A stretch of 64,000 nucleotides of DNA from Glycomyces fuscus (GCA_002529455.1 NYMS01000016.1:1-64000), one strand, 5' to 3'; numbered from the stretch's first letter, positions 1 through 11,923 are shown. The notes: generated from the letters alone by a model not told the origin. A program made the numbers and translations.

Positions 1-1335
1 GACGCCCTCCTGGGCGAGCAGGGCGGCCTCGACCTCGCCGGGCTCGATGCGAAAGCCCCGGATCTTGACCTGGGCGTCGGCGCGGCCGGTGTACTCCAGT
101 TCCCCGTCGGGGTTCCAGCGCACCAGGTCGCCGGTGCGGTAGAGCCGTCCACCGTCGCCCGAGGGGTCGGCCACGAAGCGCTCGGCGGTCAGGCCGGGGC
201 GTCCCAGGTAGCCGCGGGCGACCCCGGCGCCGCCGACGTAGAGCTCTCCCACCGCGCCCGGGGGCACCGGGCGCAGGAGGCCGTCGAGCACCCGCAACCG
301 CATGCCGCCCAGGGGCCTGCCGACGGGGACGGTGCGCACCGGTTCGGCGGTGCGCGCGGCGGTGTGGTGGGCGGCGAAGGTGGTGGTCTCGGTGGGCCCG
401 TAGCCGTTGGCGACCGCCGTGCCGGGGCAGGCCTCCAGCACCCGGTGCACGCTCACCGGGCTGGCGGCCTCGCCCCCCGTGATGACCTCGCGCAGCGGCG
501 CGAAGCAGGAGGGGTCCTGGGCGGCGTAGAGGTTGAACAGCGCCGCGGTGACGAAGGTGGAGGTCACCCGGTGGCGGCGGGCCAGCGCGCCGAACTCCCG
601 GGCCGTGAGCCGCTGCGGCGGTGCGACGACCACGGCGCCGCCGCGCAGCAGCGGCACCCAGACCTCGTAGGTGGCCGCGTCGAAGGCGTGCGAGGAGTGC
701 AGCAGCACGCGGGAGTCGCGTCCCCCGCCCCACCGGGAGTCGTGTGCCAGGGCCACCACGTCGGCGTGCGTGACCGCCACGCCCTTGGGCTCACCGGTGG
801 AACCGGACGTGTGCATGACGTAGGCCAGCGCGCGCGGGTGGGGGGCGGGCAGTTCCGGGCCGGAGGCGCCGCCCCCGGCGGCGCCGTCCTCCGCGTCCAG
901 GTCGAGGATCCGGGCCAGGTCGCCGAGGCGGGCGGGCAGACGGGGGCCGAGGGCCCGGTCGGTGAGCACCAGGCGCGCGCCGGTGCGCTCGGCGGCGGCC
1001 AGCACGCGTTCGGCGGGGTCGTCGGGGTGGACGGGGACGTAGGCGCCCCCGGCCCGCAGCACCGCGAGCATCGCGGTGACCACGTGCGGCCCCCGCTCCA
1101 GAGCGAGCAGGACGGTCCCCTCCGGGGTGGTCCCGTGGGCCAGCAGCAGGCGTGCCAGGGCGGCGGAGCGGGCGTCGAGCTCGGCGTAGGTCACCTCCGG
1201 GAAGCCGCCGACCAGGGCCGGGGCGTCGGGGGTGCGGGCCGCCTGCGCGGCGAAGGCCTCCGGGACCGAGAGGGGCGGGGCCGCGTCCGCGGGGTCAGCG
1301 GGAGCGAAGCGGGTGGACTCCTGGGAGGACAGCAC
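1..1335 (-). CDS. Nonribosomal peptide synthetase, N-terminal part (adenylation domain first)
   Basis: About 445 codons of an NRPS that runs off the left edge. The protein starts directly with an adenylation domain: there is no condensation domain upstream, so it looks like an initiation module that activates the first amino acid as its AMP ester. Visible core motifs include [14 protein letters not shown] near residue 170, [27 protein letters not shown] and [12 protein letters not shown]. Hand alignment to GrsA gives the pocket residues D-A-Y-F-I-G-G-T-F, close to the classical valine code, so Val/Ile-like is the best guess. The GTG start at 1333-1335 has an AGGAG site 7 nt upstream. It is transcribed away from the NRPS at 3882. 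Downstream domains, including any thioesterase, are outside the window. Confidence 0.93.
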   Translation of the reverse strand, partial: MLSSQESTRFAPADPADAAPPLSVPEAFAAQAARTPDAPALVGGFPEVTYAELDARSAALARLLLAHGTTPEGTVLLALERGPHVVTAMLAVLRAGGAYVPVHPDDPAERVLAAAERTGARLVLTDRALGPRLPARLGDLARILDLDAEDGAAGGGASGPELPAPHPRALAYVMHTSGSTGEPKGVAVTHADVVALAHDSRWGGGRDSRVLLHSSHAFDAATYEVWVPLLRGGAVVVAPPQRLTAREFGALARRHRVTSTFVTAALFNLYAAQDPSCFAPLREVITGGEAASPVSVHRVLEACPGTAVANGYGPTETTTFAAHHTAARTAEPVRTVPVGRPLGGMRLRVLDGLLRPVPPGAVGELYVGGAGVARGYLGRPGLTAERFVADPSGDGGRLYRTGDLVRWNPDGELEYTGRADAQVKIRGFRIEPGEVEAALLAQEGV

Positions 1336-2492
1336 GTGGAGGCTCCTGGCGCGTGTTCGGAGGGAGGGCGGCGGACGGGCGGGTGCGGGGCTGTCGGACT
1401 CCGTCGCCGCGGTGGCGTGGCTGCCGGCGACGGGAAGGCGAACGCGAATCGAACCGCCATTCCCGACGGACCGCCGGACGACAACAGAGCGTGCCACACC
1501 GCCTTATCCAACCGGACACATTACCCAAAATCCCTTCAGCCAAATATTCCCTTCATCACCAGAAAAGCCCACACCAAACAACTTGCACCACACAGAATGC
1601 TTAAACCTCAAATCAGACAAAATACCACAAAAGCGATATTAGCCAGATCGCGCCAGCACAAAGCACTGCAAGGCGACCAAAGACCTCATCAGAGGTGAAG
1701 AGGACCGATACCCTACGGAGTGGTAAAATTACCCCAGGTAAAGAGTCCGGACAATATCTGGCCACATGCGGCCATCCGGGAACTCCCGAGCCGACCGGAA
1801 CCCGGCCCCCGCATACGCGCTCCGGCGCCCGGCGCCGACGGAGCCGCACTCCGCCGCCGACCCCCCGGCGCCGCACTCCGACAGCCCCCATGCCAGCAAG
1901 AGGACATAAACGCAGGCCAGGGCACATGTGCGTCCCATACCATACTCAAGGGCTCAGTACATGAGGTTCTCCGCAAAAGGTCGAATCGCGTTCATCCGAC
2001 GAACTCTTCGTCCCCCGGAACAGAAAAGCTCCGCCGTTTCGACGAGCTTCGGCGCATCCGTGTGAACGGGAACACCCTTTGGCCCCAAGCGCCCTTCAGC
2101 AGCGCGAACGAGTGAGAAGGAACACAGGCGCACGGGTAAACCAGGACCGTTCCCGACCGAAGCCCATAACGGAACGCGAACCGTCCGCCGCGGCCCCGCC
2201 CCCGGGGCCGGGAGGCGAACTCCCTGCTAACGCCGGGGGGACACACGGAAAAGCCCGAAGCCCACCGTCCGGGTCGAATGTCTTCACAGTGCGGAAATCT
2301 CCCAGCACGTCCGGACCGCATTCCGCGTCACCCAGTTCCCGACATATCCGAAACCCTTGCCAAGATTCGAAGCGATATGTGAGTATCCGTGGCACGTGCG
2401 GTGTACCGCCCCGTCCCCGCCGAAACGACCGGCCGCTCCCGTCCCGAGCGCCGGCCTTTCGGGTGCCTTCCGACCCCCACGAGGAGAACGTC
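1336..2492. other. Divergent NRPS intergenic region, partly AT-rich
   Basis: This 1.16 kb gap separates the two outward-facing NRPS transcription units. Roughly 1440-1770 is far richer in A and T than anything else in the window. A short inverted repeat (GGTAA, 2 nt, TTACC) lies at 1722-1733. Open frames here lack convincing ribosome binding sites or recognisable domains, so I call no gene. It probably holds the promoters and regulator binding sites for both cluster arms (inference). Confidence 0.5.
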
Positions 2493-3842
2493 GTGCGCGA
2501 CGACCTGGCCGACCTGCTCCGCCGGACCACTCACCAGGCCGGCGTCCCCGGAGCCCAACTCGCGGTCTACCACCGCGGTGAGCTGCACACCTGCGCGACC
2601 GGAGTGGAGAACACCGAGACAGGGCGCCCCGTGGCGTCCGACTCGCTCTTCCCGATGGGCTCGGTGACCAAGACCGTCACCGCCGCACTGGTCATGCAGC
2701 TGGTGGAGGACGGCGACGTCGACCTCGACGCCCCGGTGCTGGACCACCTGGGAGGGGCCGCCCCCGACCACCCCCTGCGGGGCGCCACCCCCCGCCACCT
2801 GCTCAGCCACACCGCCGGGCTGGTCTCGGAACGGCCCGCGACCGCCCCCGCGCGGTCCCTGCGCCGCTACGTCTCCTCGCTGGCGCCCGAGGACCGCGTC
2901 GCCGAGCCGGGCACGCTGTTCTCCTACTCCAACACCGGCTACGCCGTGGCGGGCCGGCTCGTGGAGGCCGTCACCGGACAGAGCTGGTGGGAGACCGTGG
3001 AGTCGCACCTGTGCGGCTCCACGGGCATGGAGCTGGCGCCGGTCCTGGCGCCGCCGTCCCTCCCCGCCGCCGACCTGGTCACCGGGCACGCCGTCGACGG
3101 CGCGGGCCGGGCCCACCCGGTGGGCTTCCACATCGAGCCCGCCCTGGCCCCGGCCGGGGGCCTGGCCGCCAGCGCCACCGCCCTGTCGGCCTTCGGCCGC
3201 GCCTTCCTCGACCCCGGGCACGCGGCCCTGGACGGCGAGGTCGCCGCCCCGGAGGTGCTGCGCGAGATGGGCCGCTCGGTGAGCGCGGCCGACCCCTTCG
3301 GCCTGGCCGACGGCTGGGGCGCAGGCTGGTCGCTGCACCTGGCCGGGGACCGCCTGTGGTACGGCCACGACGGAACCCTGGACGGCGCCACCTGCAACCT
3401 GCGCGTCGACCCCGAAGGCGGCTCGGTGGTGGCTCTGACCACCAACTCCACCACCGGCGTGACCGCATGGGAGCACCTGGTCCGCGGCCTGCGCGGGCTG
3501 GGGGTGGACGTGGGCCACTACCGCCAGCCCGACGCCGCGGCCGAGGGCACCGCCACCGCGCCCGGCCCCGACCGCGTCACGGGGCACTACGGCAACGGCG
3601 GCCTGGCCGCCGAGGTCGTCGCGGACCGGGACGGACGCCGGCTGGTCATGTCCAACGGCTTCGAGGGCGCGCTGGCCACCGGACCGGGCGGCACCTTCCG
3701 CGTCGTCTCCGAACGCCACGGCGGGATCGCGCTCAGCGGACGCTTCCTCGCCGACCCCGCCGACCCCCGGCGTGCCACGGCGCTCCAGTACAACGGGCGC
3801 ACCCTGCGCCTGAGCGGGCTCGCCGTGGGCCCCAACGCCTGA
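2493..3842 (+). CDS. PBP-type stand-alone thioesterase/cyclase (class C beta-lactamase fold)
   Basis: A 449-residue serine hydrolase of the beta-lactamase/penicillin-binding-protein family. SVTK (Ser57, Lys60), YSN (Tyr145-Asn147) and HDG (His292-Gly294) mark the catalytic Ser, Lys, Tyr and His positions. A C-terminal beta-rich domain of about 90 residues follows (from about residue 355), resembling the lipocalin-like tail of SurE-type enzymes. There is no signal peptide or membrane segment, which is unusual for a true beta-lactamase or PBP but fits a cytosolic partner of an NRPS. The GTG start was chosen for its GAGGAG site 6 nt upstream; longer in-frame starts have none. It ends 39 nt before an NRPS that closes with an epimerase and has no thioesterase. 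Predicted role: release and head-to-tail cyclisation of the peptide, accepting a D-residue at the C-terminus. An ordinary esterase remains possible. Confidence 0.78.
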   Translation: MRDDLADLLRRTTHQAGVPGAQLAVYHRGELHTCATGVENTETGRPVASDSLFPMGSVTKTVTAALVMQLVEDGDVDLDAPVLDHLGGAAPDHPLRGATPRHLLSHTAGLVSERPATAPARSLRRYVSSLAPEDRVAEPGTLFSYSNTGYAVAGRLVEAVTGQSWWETVESHLCGSTGMELAPVLAPPSLPAADLVTGHAVDGAGRAHPVGFHIEPALAPAGGLAASATALSAFGRAFLDPGHAALDGEVAAPEVLREMGRSVSAADPFGLADGWGAGWSLHLAGDRLWYGHDGTLDGATCNLRVDPEGGSVVALTTNSTTGVTAWEHLVRGLRGLGVDVGHYRQPDAAAEGTATAPGPDRVTGHYGNGGLAAEVVADRDGRRLVMSNGFEGALATGPGGTFRVVSERHGGIALSGRFLADPADPRRATALQYNGRTLRLSGLAVGPNA

Positions 3843-3881
3843 CCCACCACCCCTGCGCAGACGAGGACCGGCACAGCCACC

Positions 3882-6800
3882 ATGAGCAGCGAAGCCACCG
3901 CCGATTCCGCCCCCGGGACCGACCGGGCCAGAGCCCGCGAGGAGGTCCTGCGCCGCCTGCGCGCGCGGAACGGGGCCGACCAGGACATCCCCCGCGTCCC
4001 CCGCGACCGCCCGGCCGCGCTGTCCTTCGCCCAGCAGCGGCTGTGGGTCCTGGAGCAGATGGAGCCGGGGCGCACCGACTACAACTCCGCCCTGGTGCTG
4101 CGGCTGACCGGGGACCTGGACGCCGGGGCGCTGCGGCGCTCCCTGACGGCCCTGGTGCACCGGCACGAGTCCCTGCGCACGACCTTCACCGAGGTGGACG
4201 GCGAGGGGCGCCAGGTCATCGGCGCCCCCTACGGGGTGGAGCTGCCGTTGACGGCGGCCGGGGGGCGCGAGGAGGCCGCCGAGCTGGCGGCCCGCGAGTA
4301 CGCCCTGCCCTTCGACCTGGAGCGCGGCCCCCTGATGCGGGCCCGGCTGCTGGCCGAGGGGCCCCGCAGCCACGTGCTGGTGCTGTGCCTGCACCACATC
4401 GTCACCGACGGCTGGTCCCTGGACCTGCTGCGCACCGAACTGGACGCCCTCTACCGCGCCGCCACCTCCGACCCCGGGCGCGCGCCGGACGCCCTCGCCT
4501 CCGACCTGGGCGCGCTGCCCGCCCAGTACGCCGACTACGCCGCATGGCAGCGCGGGCGCCTGGACGGCCCCGCCCTGGCCCGCTCGCTGGACCACTGGCG
4601 CCGCAGGCTCGCCGACCCGCCCGTGCTGGAACTGCCCACCGACCGTCCGCGCCCCGCCGTGCGCGACGGAGCGGGCGACACCCTGCCCTTCACCCTGCCC
4701 GCGCCGCTGGTGGAGCGCCTCGAACGCCTGGCCGCCGACCACGGCACCCACCTGTCCACGGTGCTGCTGGCCGCGACCCAGGTGACCGCGGCCCGCTGGA
4801 GCCGCAACCCCGACGTGGTGCTGGGCACCGTCACCTCCGGCCGCGAGGACCGGCGGCTGCACGCGATGACGGGCTTCTTCGTCAACACCCTGGCCGTGCG
4901 CCAGCACGTGGACGAGGAGCTCTCCTTCGCCGGACTGCTCGACCGGACGCGCGCCGGGTTCCTCTCCGACCTCGACCACGGGGAGGTCCCCTTCGACACG
5001 GTCGTGGACGCCGTCCTGACCGAACGCGACCCCGCCGTGCCCCCGCTGGTCCAGGCCGCCGTGGTCTTCCAGAGCCCGCGGGAGGCCGCGACGGCGGGCC
5101 TGGGCGACCTGGAGGCCGAACCGGTGGAGGTGCGGCGCGGCCGGTCGGTCTTCGACCTGACCCTGGAGTTTCGTCCCGGACCCGGCGGCGTCGCCGGATC
5201 GGCCGAGTTCGCCACCGCCCTGTTCGACCGCGCCACCGTGGAGCACCTGGTCGCGGACCTGGTGCGGGTGCTGGAGAACGCCGACGACCCCCGGCCGCTG
5301 CGCGCCGTGGCGCTGGTCGGTCCGGAGCGGGCGCGCGAACTGGAGCGCTCCTGGACCGGGGCGCCCGGGCCGCGACCCCGGACCCTGCCCGACCTGTTCG
5401 CCGAGCGGGCGCGCCTGCGCCCCGACGACCCCGCCCTGGTCGGCGCGGACCGCACCGTCTCCTTCGCCGGGGCCGACGACCGGGCCGCGCGCCTGGCCCG
5501 GCACCTGCGGGAGCTGGGCGTCGGGCGGGGCGACCGCGTCGGCGTGTGCGTGGAGCGCGGCCCGGCCCTGGCCGAGGCCCTGCTGGGAGTGGTGTACGCG
5601 GGGGCTGTCTACGTGCCGCTGGACCCGGAGTACCCGGACGAGCGGCTGGCCGCGATCCTCGACGACGCCGCGCCGCGCGCGGTGGTCGCCGACCCCGCGG
5701 CCGCACGGCGCCTGCCCGGGGGCGTCCCGCTGGTGGACGCGGCCGATCCCGCCGTCGCCCGGGCGGAGCCGCTGCGCGAGCGGATCCTCCCCGAGGACCC
5801 CGCCTACCTCATCTACACCTCCGGCTCCACCGGCAGGCCCAAGGGCGTGCTGGTGGCGCACCGCGGCCTGGCCGCCCTGGCGGTCTCCCAGGGCGAGCGC
5901 ATGCGCGTGGGCCCCGGCTCGCGGGTGCTCCAGTTCGCCTCCCCCAGCTTCGACGCGGCCATCGCCGAGCTGGCGGTGGCGCTGCTCAACGGCGCGGCGG
6001 CCGTGCTGCTGCCACGGCCGTCCCTGGCGGGCGAGGGGCTGCCCCGCGCCCTGCGCGAGCACCGCGTCAGCCACGTGACCCTGCCCCCCGCGCTGCTGCC
6101 CGGCCTGTCCCCGGAGGAGCTGGGACCGGTCGAGCACCTCCTCGTGGCGGGCGAGGCCTGCCCCGGTGAGCAGGTCGCCCGCTTCAGCGGCGACCGGGCC
6201 GTGTACAACGGCTACGGACCCACCGAGTCCACCGTGTGCACCACCCTCAGCGCGCCGTTGTCGGGCGGCGGCGACCCTCCCCTGGGCGAGCCGGTGGCGG
6301 GCACCCGCGTACGGGTCCTGGACCGCTGGCTGCGCCCGGTGCCCGACGGCGTCCCCGGCGAGCTCTACATCAGCGGCGACGGGCTGGCGCACGGCTACCT
6401 GAACCTGCCCGGCACCACCGCCGGGCGCTTCGTCGCCGACCCGGACGCCGAGGGCGGGCGCATGTACCGCTCCGGCGACCTGGTCCGCCGCGTCGGCGGA
6501 CGGCTGGAGTTCCTCGGCCGCACCGACGACCAGGTCAAGATCCGCGGCCACCGCGTCGAACCGGGCGAGGTCGAGCACGCGCTCACCCGCCTGCCCGGGG
6601 TCGAACGGGCCGTGGTGGTGGTCGACGGCACCGGTTCCTCGCGCCGCCTGGTCGCCTACGCCGTCCCCTCCCCCGGACGCTCCCTGAGCCCCGCCGACCT
6701 GGAGCGGGCCGCCCGCGTGCTGCCCGCCTACATGGTCCCGGCGGCCTTCGTCGCCTTGGACCGCGTCCCGGTCACCGCCAACGGCAAGACCGACCGGCGC

Positions 6801-9800
6801 GCCCTGCCCGCCGTGGACTGGGCCGGACGCTCCGGCGCCGGGTACGTGGCGCCGCGCACGCGCGCCGAGCGGGAGCTGGCACAGGTGTGGTGCTCCCTGC
6901 TGGGCCTGGAGCGCGTCGGCGTACACGACGACTTCTTCCGCGTGGGCGGGGACTCCGTCACCGGGGTGCGCCTGCTCGCCCGCGCCGCCGAGCGGCTCGG
7001 ATCCCGCCCCCCGCTGCGCGCGCTGTTCGAGCGGCCGACCATCGCGGCGCTGGCCGAGCTCTACGACGGCTCCGGCGACCGCCGCGACGCGCCCGCGCGG
7101 GTGGAGCACGGGGGCCCGGTGCCCCTGTCCGCCGCCCAGCGCCGGATGTGGTTCCTGGACCAGTACTCGCCCGGAGGGGCCGGGTACAACTCCGGCGGCG
7201 CGCTGCGCCTGTCCGGCGAGCTGGACACCGCGGCGCTGGAGCGGGCCCTGCACGCCCTGTCCGTGCGCCACGAGGCACTGCGCACGGTGTTCCCGTCCCG
7301 GGACGGCGCGCCGCACCAGGTCGTGCTCGCCGAGCCCGTCCTGCCCCTGGAGAGGGCCGACGCGGACGGCCCGCCCGGCGCGGAGCGCGAGGAGCGGCTG
7401 GACGCGCTGCTGGAGGAGTTCGCCTCACGGCCCTTCGACCTGGCCCGGGGCCCCCTGACCCGGGTGCTGCTGGTGCGCGTGGACGAGGGCGACCACGTCC
7501 TCTCGATCGCCATGCACCACATCGTCACCGACGCCTGGTCGATGTCGGTGCTCGTCGGGGAGCTGGGCGCCCTCTACGAGGCCGCCCGCGAGCGGCCCGA
7601 CACACCGGCCGACGCGCTTCCCGGCGCCGCGGGCCTGGAACCGGTGGGCCTGCGCTCCACCGACGTGGCCGTGTGGCAGGACCGGCGGGCGCGCTCGGGC
7701 GCCTTCGAGGAGCACCTGCGGTACTGGCGCGACCAGCTCGCCGGGGTGGAGCCCCTGGCGCTGCCGACCGACCGGCCCCGGCCCGCCCAGCGCCGCGGCC
7801 GCGGCGCCGCGCGCGCCTTCGAGGTCCCCGCCCGGGTGCGCGAGGCCGTCCGAGCGCTGGAGTCCGAGCACGGCCTGACGCTGTTCATGGTGCTGGCCGC
7901 CGCCACCGCGGTGACGCTCGCGCGCCACAGCGGCCAGCGCGACCTCGTGCTGGGCACGGTGACCTCCGGGCGCGACAGGGCGGCCCTGGAGAACACGGTC
8001 GGGTTCTTCGTCGACACCGTGCCCCTGCGCCTGCGGACGGACCCCGACGCGACCGCGGCCTCGCTGCTCGCGGAGGTGCGCGAGACCGTCCTCGACGCGT
8101 TCGAGCACGGCGAGGTGCCCTTCGACGGCATCGTGGACGCGACCGGGCAGGAGCGCGACCCCTCCCGACCCACCCTGGTCCAGGCGCTGGTGACCCTGCG
8201 CAACACACCGGGCGCCCCCTGGCGGGTCAGCGGCCTCGACGCGCGCCCGCACACCGTCGCGCACCGGCACACCCAGTTCGACCTGACGGTGGAGTTCGCG
8301 GAGGAGGACGGGCGGCTGCTGGGCGCGGTGGAGTACGACACCGACCTGTTCGACGCCCGTACGGCCGACCGGATCGCCCACCACCTGAACGCCGTCCTCG
8401 ACCTGCTCTCGCGCTCCCCCGGGGCGCGCGTGCGCGACCTGGCCGCCGAGCCCGCGCCGGACGAGGCCGAGGCCCTGCGGTCCTGGAGCACGGGCGCCCC
8501 CGGCCACCCCCCGGCCTCGGTGCCCGCCGTGTTCTCCGAGCGGGTCCGCGACCTCCCCGACGGCCTGGCCCTGGCGGGCCCCGGCGTGGCGGTGACCTAC
8601 GCCGAGCTGGACCGGGCCTCCGCGGCCCTGGCGGCGCGGCTGCGCTCGCTGGGGGTGGGGCCCGAGACGCCCGTGCCCCTGCTGCTGGAGCGGGGGCCGC
8701 ACGTGGTCACCGCGATGCTCGCGGTGCTGCGCGCCGGGGGCGCCTACGTCCCCGTGCACGCCGACGACCCCGCCGAACGCGTCCGCCTCCTGGTCGCCGA
8801 GACGGGCGCGCCCTGCGTGCTCACCGACACCGCCTCCGCCGCCCGGGTGCCGGAGGACTCCACGGCGGTGCTGGTCGACGCCTCCGACGCCGCGCCGGAC
8901 ACCGGGGCCGGGGCCCGGGGGCTGGACCGCGCCCTTCCCGACCAGCTCGCCTACGTCATGTACACCTCCGGCTCCACCGGCGAGCCCAAGGGCGTGGCGG
9001 TGACGCACACCGACGTGGTGCGCCTGGCGGCGGACCGGCGCTGGTCGGGCGGGCACGCCCGGCGCACGCTCTTCCACTCCTCGCACGCCTTCGACGCCGC
9101 CACCTACGAGATCTGGGCGGCCCTGCTGACCGGCGGCACCGTCGTGGTGGCCCCGCCGGGGCGGCTGGACGCGGACGGCTTCGCCGCGCTGGTGTCCGAG
9201 CACGGGGTCAGCGCCACCTTCGTCACCGCGGCGCTGTTCAACCTCTACGCCGCGCAGGACCCCTCCTGCTTCGCCGGGATGGAGCAGGTCGTCACCGGCG
9301 GCGAGGCGGCCAGCCCGCACGCGGTGGAGCGGGTGCGCCGCGCCTGCCCGGACACGACCGTGGCCAACGGCTACGGGCCCACCGAGACCACCACCTTCGC
9401 CACCCACCACCCGCTGCCCGGGGAGGGGGCCACCCCGGAACCGGTGCCGATCGGCCGCCCCCTGGACGGCACCCGGCTGCACGTGCTGGACGAGCGGCTG
9501 CGGCCGGTTCCGGTGGGCGCGGTCGGCGAGCTGTACGTGGGCGGCCGGGTCACCCGCGGCTACCACGGCCGTCCGGGGCTGACCGCCGAGCGCTACGTCG
9601 CCGACCCCTTCGGCGACGGCGGGCGGCTCTACCGCACCGGCGACCTGGTGCGCTGGAACAACTCCGGGGAACTGGAGTACGTCGGCCGCGCCGACGCCCA
9701 GGTCAAGCTGCGGGGCTTTCGCATCGAGCCGGGGGAGGTGGAGGCGGCCCTGCTGCGCCTGCCCGACGTGGAGCAGGCCACCGTCCAGGTGCACCGCACC

Positions 9801-11618
9801 GCCTCGGGCGCGCGCGGCCTGGTCGCCTACGCGGTCCCCCGCCGGGGCGACCGCGCGGACCTGCCCGACGTGCGCGAGCGGCTGCGCGAGACCCTGCCCG
9901 ACTACATGGTCCCGGGCGCGGTGGTGTTCCTGGACGCCATCCCCCTCAACGCCAACGGCAAGGTGGACCGGGCGGCCCTGCCCGAGCCCGCCGGCCCCGG
10001 GGAGAGGACGGGCCCGGACGCCTCACCTCGGGGTGAGGCCGAGCGGGCGCTCGCGGGGATCTGGGCGGAGCTGCTGCGGGTGGAGGACGTGGGCCGCCAC
10101 GACAACTTCTTCACCCTGGGCGGCGACTCGATCCTGAGCATCCAGATGGTCTCGCGGGTGCGCGAGGCCGGGTGGAACGTCACCACGCGCGACGCCTTCC
10201 TGCACCAGACGGTCGCCGACCTGGCCGCCGCGGCCGTCCGGGGCGGGGCCGCGGACGGCCCCGGGACCCGGGTGCCGGTCACCGGAACCGTCCCGCCCAC
10301 GCCCGTGGACCGCTGGTTCCTGCGCACCCGCACGCGCCGCCCCGAGCACTTCGACATGTCGCTGCTGTTCGAGGCCGCCGAGGGCACCGATCCGGACCTG
10401 TGGGCGCGGGCCGCCGACCGCCTGCCCGCCCACCACGACATGCTGCGGCTGCGGGTCACCGACACGGGGGACGGTCCGCGCGGGCACCTGGACGCCGACG
10501 CCCACCGCTGCGCGAGGGTGGTGCGCGTGGACGGCGGCGACGAGGAGCTGGAGCGGGCGGTGGAGCGCGAGGCCCTGCGCGAGCGCCCCGCCAAGCGGCT
10601 CGCGCAGGGGCCCCTGTTCGAGGCGGTGGTGTTCGACGCGGGCACCCGCCGGGCGCCGCGTGTGCTGCTGTCGGCGCACCACCTGGTGGTCGACGCCGTG
10701 TCCTGGCGGGTGCTGCTGGAGGACCTGGCCACCGCCTACGGGCAGCTGGAGCGCGGGAGCGCGGTGGACCTGGGCGCGCCCACCACCCCGTTCCCCGAGT
10801 GGGCGCGCCGTCTGGGGAGCCACACCGCCGAGGGGTTCTTCGACGGGGACGCCGGGTACTGGGCCGACCTGGCCTCCCGGGCCGCGGACCTCCGCCTCCC
10901 GGTGGAGCTGGACTCGGGCCCCAACGACGTGGCCTCCCAGCGGATCGTCACGGCGTCCCTGTCGGCCGAGGAGACCGAGGCGCTGCTGCGCCGGGTGCCC
11001 GGCACGCTGCGCAGCAGCATCGACGACGTGCTGCTCGGCGCGCTGGGACGGGTGCTGACCGACTGGAGCGGCGACCCCCGCCTGCTGGTGGCCAAGGAGG
11101 GCCACGGCCGCGAGGACCTGTTCGACGACGTGGACCTGTCCCGCACGGTGGGCTGGTTCACCGCCATCCACCCGGTGCTGCTGGAGGTCCCCCCGGGCAC
11201 CGGCACGGCGGAGGCCGTCGCCGCGGCCCGGGCCCGGCGGCGGGCGGCGCCGGACGGGATCGGGTTCGGGGCGCTGCGCGAGCTGGGCGGCGACAGGGCC
11301 CCGGCACCACTGGCCGCGATGCCCGAACCGCAGGTGGCCTTCAACTACCTGGGACGGTTCGGCGACCAGGACGGCGGGCCGGTGGGACGCCTGCTGCCCC
11401 TGCCGCCGTGCGACCACGCCCCCGAGGAGGAGCGCACCAGCCTGTTCGACGTGACCGGCGGCGTCACCGGGGAGCGGCTGGAGTTCTCCTGGACCTACTC
11501 GGCCAACCGGCACCGGGCCGCGACGGTGCGGGCCCTGGCCGACGAGTACGCCGAACGGCTGCGCGGCCTCGTGCGCGACGCCGGGCGAGGGCGCGCGCGG
11601 AACCGCCGGGCGCGCTGA
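3882..11618 (+). CDS. Bimodular NRPS, C-A-PCP-C-A-PCP-E, no thioesterase
   Basis: 2578 residues. Module 1: condensation domain (LSFAQQRLW near 47; HHIVTDG 171-177), adenylation domain (about 490-970; LIYTSGSTG near 643) and carrier protein (FFRVGGDS, Ser1025). Module 2: condensation domain (HHIVTDA at 1212-1218, with Ala where Gly is usual), adenylation domain (about 1540-2025) and carrier protein (FFTLGGDS, Ser2083). The last 440 residues form an epimerisation domain ([10 protein letters not shown] from 2266; EGHGRE; TVGWFT; FNYLGRF). Pocket residues by eye: A1 D-A-A-T-L-A-G-V-C (loosely Phe/aromatic-like, uncertain); A2 D-A-Y-F-V-G-G-T-F (Val-like). The last unit added should therefore be a D-Val-type residue. 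No thioesterase, reductase or terminal condensation domain follows, so release must happen in trans. Directly upstream is the PBP-type thioesterase and downstream the MbtH protein. Confidence 0.95.
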   Translation: MSSEATADSAPGTDRARAREEVLRRLRARNGADQDIPRVPRDRPAALSFAQQRLWVLEQMEPGRTDYNSALVLRLTGDLDAGALRRSLTALVHRHESLRTTFTEVDGEGRQVIGAPYGVELPLTAAGGREEAAELAAREYALPFDLERGPLMRARLLAEGPRSHVLVLCLHHIVTDGWSLDLLRTELDALYRAATSDPGRAPDALASDLGALPAQYADYAAWQRGRLDGPALARSLDHWRRRLADPPVLELPTDRPRPAVRDGAGDTLPFTLPAPLVERLERLAADHGTHLSTVLLAATQVTAARWSRNPDVVLGTVTSGREDRRLHAMTGFFVNTLAVRQHVDEELSFAGLLDRTRAGFLSDLDHGEVPFDTVVDAVLTERDPAVPPLVQAAVVFQSPREAATAGLGDLEAEPVEVRRGRSVFDLTLEFRPGPGGVAGSAEFATALFDRATVEHLVADLVRVLENADDPRPLRAVALVGPERARELERSWTGAPGPRPRTLPDLFAERARLRPDDPALVGADRTVSFAGADDRAARLARHLRELGVGRGDRVGVCVERGPALAEALLGVVYAGAVYVPLDPEYPDERLAAILDDAAPRAVVADPAAARRLPGGVPLVDAADPAVARAEPLRERILPEDPAYLIYTSGSTGRPKGVLVAHRGLAALAVSQGERMRVGPGSRVLQFASPSFDAAIAELAVALLNGAAAVLLPRPSLAGEGLPRALREHRVSHVTLPPALLPGLSPEELGPVEHLLVAGEACPGEQVARFSGDRAVYNGYGPTESTVCTTLSAPLSGGGDPPLGEPVAGTRVRVLDRWLRPVPDGVPGELYISGDGLAHGYLNLPGTTAGRFVADPDAEGGRMYRSGDLVRRVGGRLEFLGRTDDQVKIRGHRVEPGEVEHALTRLPGVERAVVVVDGTGSSRRLVAYAVPSPGRSLSPADLERAARVLPAYMVPAAFVALDRVPVTANGKTDRRALPAVDWAGRSGAGYVAPRTRAERELAQVWCSLLGLERVGVHDDFFRVGGDSVTGVRLLARAAERLGSRPPLRALFERPTIAALAELYDGSGDRRDAPARVEHGGPVPLSAAQRRMWFLDQYSPGGAGYNSGGALRLSGELDTAALERALHALSVRHEALRTVFPSRDGAPHQVVLAEPVLPLERADADGPPGAEREERLDALLEEFASRPFDLARGPLTRVLLVRVDEGDHVLSIAMHHIVTDAWSMSVLVGELGALYEAARERPDTPADALPGAAGLEPVGLRSTDVAVWQDRRARSGAFEEHLRYWRDQLAGVEPLALPTDRPRPAQRRGRGAARAFEVPARVREAVRALESEHGLTLFMVLAAATAVTLARHSGQRDLVLGTVTSGRDRAALENTVGFFVDTVPLRLRTDPDATAASLLAEVRETVLDAFEHGEVPFDGIVDATGQERDPSRPTLVQALVTLRNTPGAPWRVSGLDARPHTVAHRHTQFDLTVEFAEEDGRLLGAVEYDTDLFDARTADRIAHHLNAVLDLLSRSPGARVRDLAAEPAPDEAEALRSWSTGAPGHPPASVPAVFSERVRDLPDGLALAGPGVAVTYAELDRASAALAARLRSLGVGPETPVPLLLERGPHVVTAMLAVLRAGGAYVPVHADDPAERVRLLVAETGAPCVLTDTASAARVPEDSTAVLVDASDAAPDTGAGARGLDRALPDQLAYVMYTSGSTGEPKGVAVTHTDVVRLAADRRWSGGHARRTLFHSSHAFDAATYEIWAALLTGGTVVVAPPGRLDADGFAALVSEHGVSATFVTAALFNLYAAQDPSCFAGMEQVVTGGEAASPHAVERVRRACPDTTVANGYGPTETTTFATHHPLPGEGATPEPVPIGRPLDGTRLHVLDERLRPVPVGAVGELYVGGRVTRGYHGRPGLTAERYVADPFGDGGRLYRTGDLVRWNNSGELEYVGRADAQVKLRGFRIEPGEVEAALLRLPDVEQATVQVHRTASGARGLVAYAVPRRGDRADLPDVRERLRETLPDYMVPGAVVFLDAIPLNANGKVDRAALPEPAGPGERTGPDASPRGEAERALAGIWAELLRVEDVGRHDNFFTLGGDSILSIQMVSRVREAGWNVTTRDAFLHQTVADLAAAAVRGGAADGPGTRVPVTGTVPPTPVDRWFLRTRTRRPEHFDMSLLFEAAEGTDPDLWARAADRLPAHHDMLRLRVTDTGDGPRGHLDADAHRCARVVRVDGGDEELERAVEREALRERPAKRLAQGPLFEAVVFDAGTRRAPRVLLSAHHLVVDAVSWRVLLEDLATAYGQLERGSAVDLGAPTTPFPEWARRLGSHTAEGFFDGDAGYWADLASRAADLRLPVELDSGPNDVASQRIVTASLSAEETEALLRRVPGTLRSSIDDVLLGALGRVLTDWSGDPRLLVAKEGHGREDLFDDVDLSRTVGWFTAIHPVLLEVPPGTGTAEAVAAARARRRAAPDGIGFGALRELGGDRAPAPLAAMPEPQVAFNYLGRFGDQDGGPVGRLLPLPPCDHAPEEERTSLFDVTGGVTGERLEFSWTYSANRHRAATVRALADEYAERLRGLVRDAGRGRARNRRAR

Positions 11619-11672
11619 CCGTGCCGCGCGGACGGCGCGCGGCACCCACGACGACAAAGGAGAACGACCGAC

Positions 11673-11882
11673 GTGAGCAACCCCTTCGACGACGAGGACG
11701 CCCGCTTCCTGGTGCTGGTCAACGACGAGGGCCAGCACTCCCTGTGGCCCGCGTTCGCCGAGGTGCCCCGGGGATGGCGGGTGGCGCAGGGCGAGTCCTC
11801 CCGGGCCGAGGCCCTGGAGTACGTGGAGCGCGAGTGGACCGACCTGCGCCCGGCGAGCCTGATCGCCGCGCAGGAGGGCTGA
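11673..11882 (+). CDS. MbtH-like NRPS chaperone
   Basis: A 69-residue MbtH-family protein. It begins [10 protein letters not shown], contains [14 protein letters not shown] and ends around [14 protein letters not shown], matching the conserved Asn-Pro-Phe start, the three family tryptophans and the WxDxRP tail. Such proteins bind adenylation domains and help them fold and activate amino acids. The GTG start has an AAAGGAG site about 10 nt upstream. It begins 54 nt after the NRPS stop codon, so it is almost certainly in the same operon and closes the visible right border of the cluster. Confidence 0.96.
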   Translation: MSNPFDDEDARFLVLVNDEGQHSLWPAFAEVPRGWRVAQGESSRAEALEYVEREWTDLRPASLIAAQEG

Positions 11883-11884
11883 AC

Positions 11885-11921
11885 GCGGCGGGGACGCGCG
11901 GGTCCGGCGCGTCCCCGCCGC
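11885..11921. terminator. Bidirectional hairpin terminator between mbtH-like gene and topoisomerase gene
   Basis: A perfect 14-bp inverted repeat (arms 11885-11898 and 11908-11921, 9-nt loop) fills the gap between two convergent genes. No T tract is present, as is common for actinobacterial terminators. Confidence 0.8.
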
Positions 11922-11923
11922 CC

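Noticed and set aside
1720..2115. A 131-codon frame in the divergent NRPS gap
   Set aside because: No ribosome binding site, no recognisable domain and Pro/Arg-rich composition; not enough to call a gene.
2493..3842. Antibiotic-resistance beta-lactamase
   Set aside because: No signal peptide, C-terminal beta domain, and operon position next to a thioesterase-less NRPS argue for a biosynthetic thioesterase instead.
2328..7316. A 1662-codon open frame antisense to the thioesterase and NRPS genes
   Set aside because: It is a high-GC shadow frame: low-complexity Gly/Ala/Arg/Gln product, no domains, and it runs opposite clearly conserved NRPS motifs.
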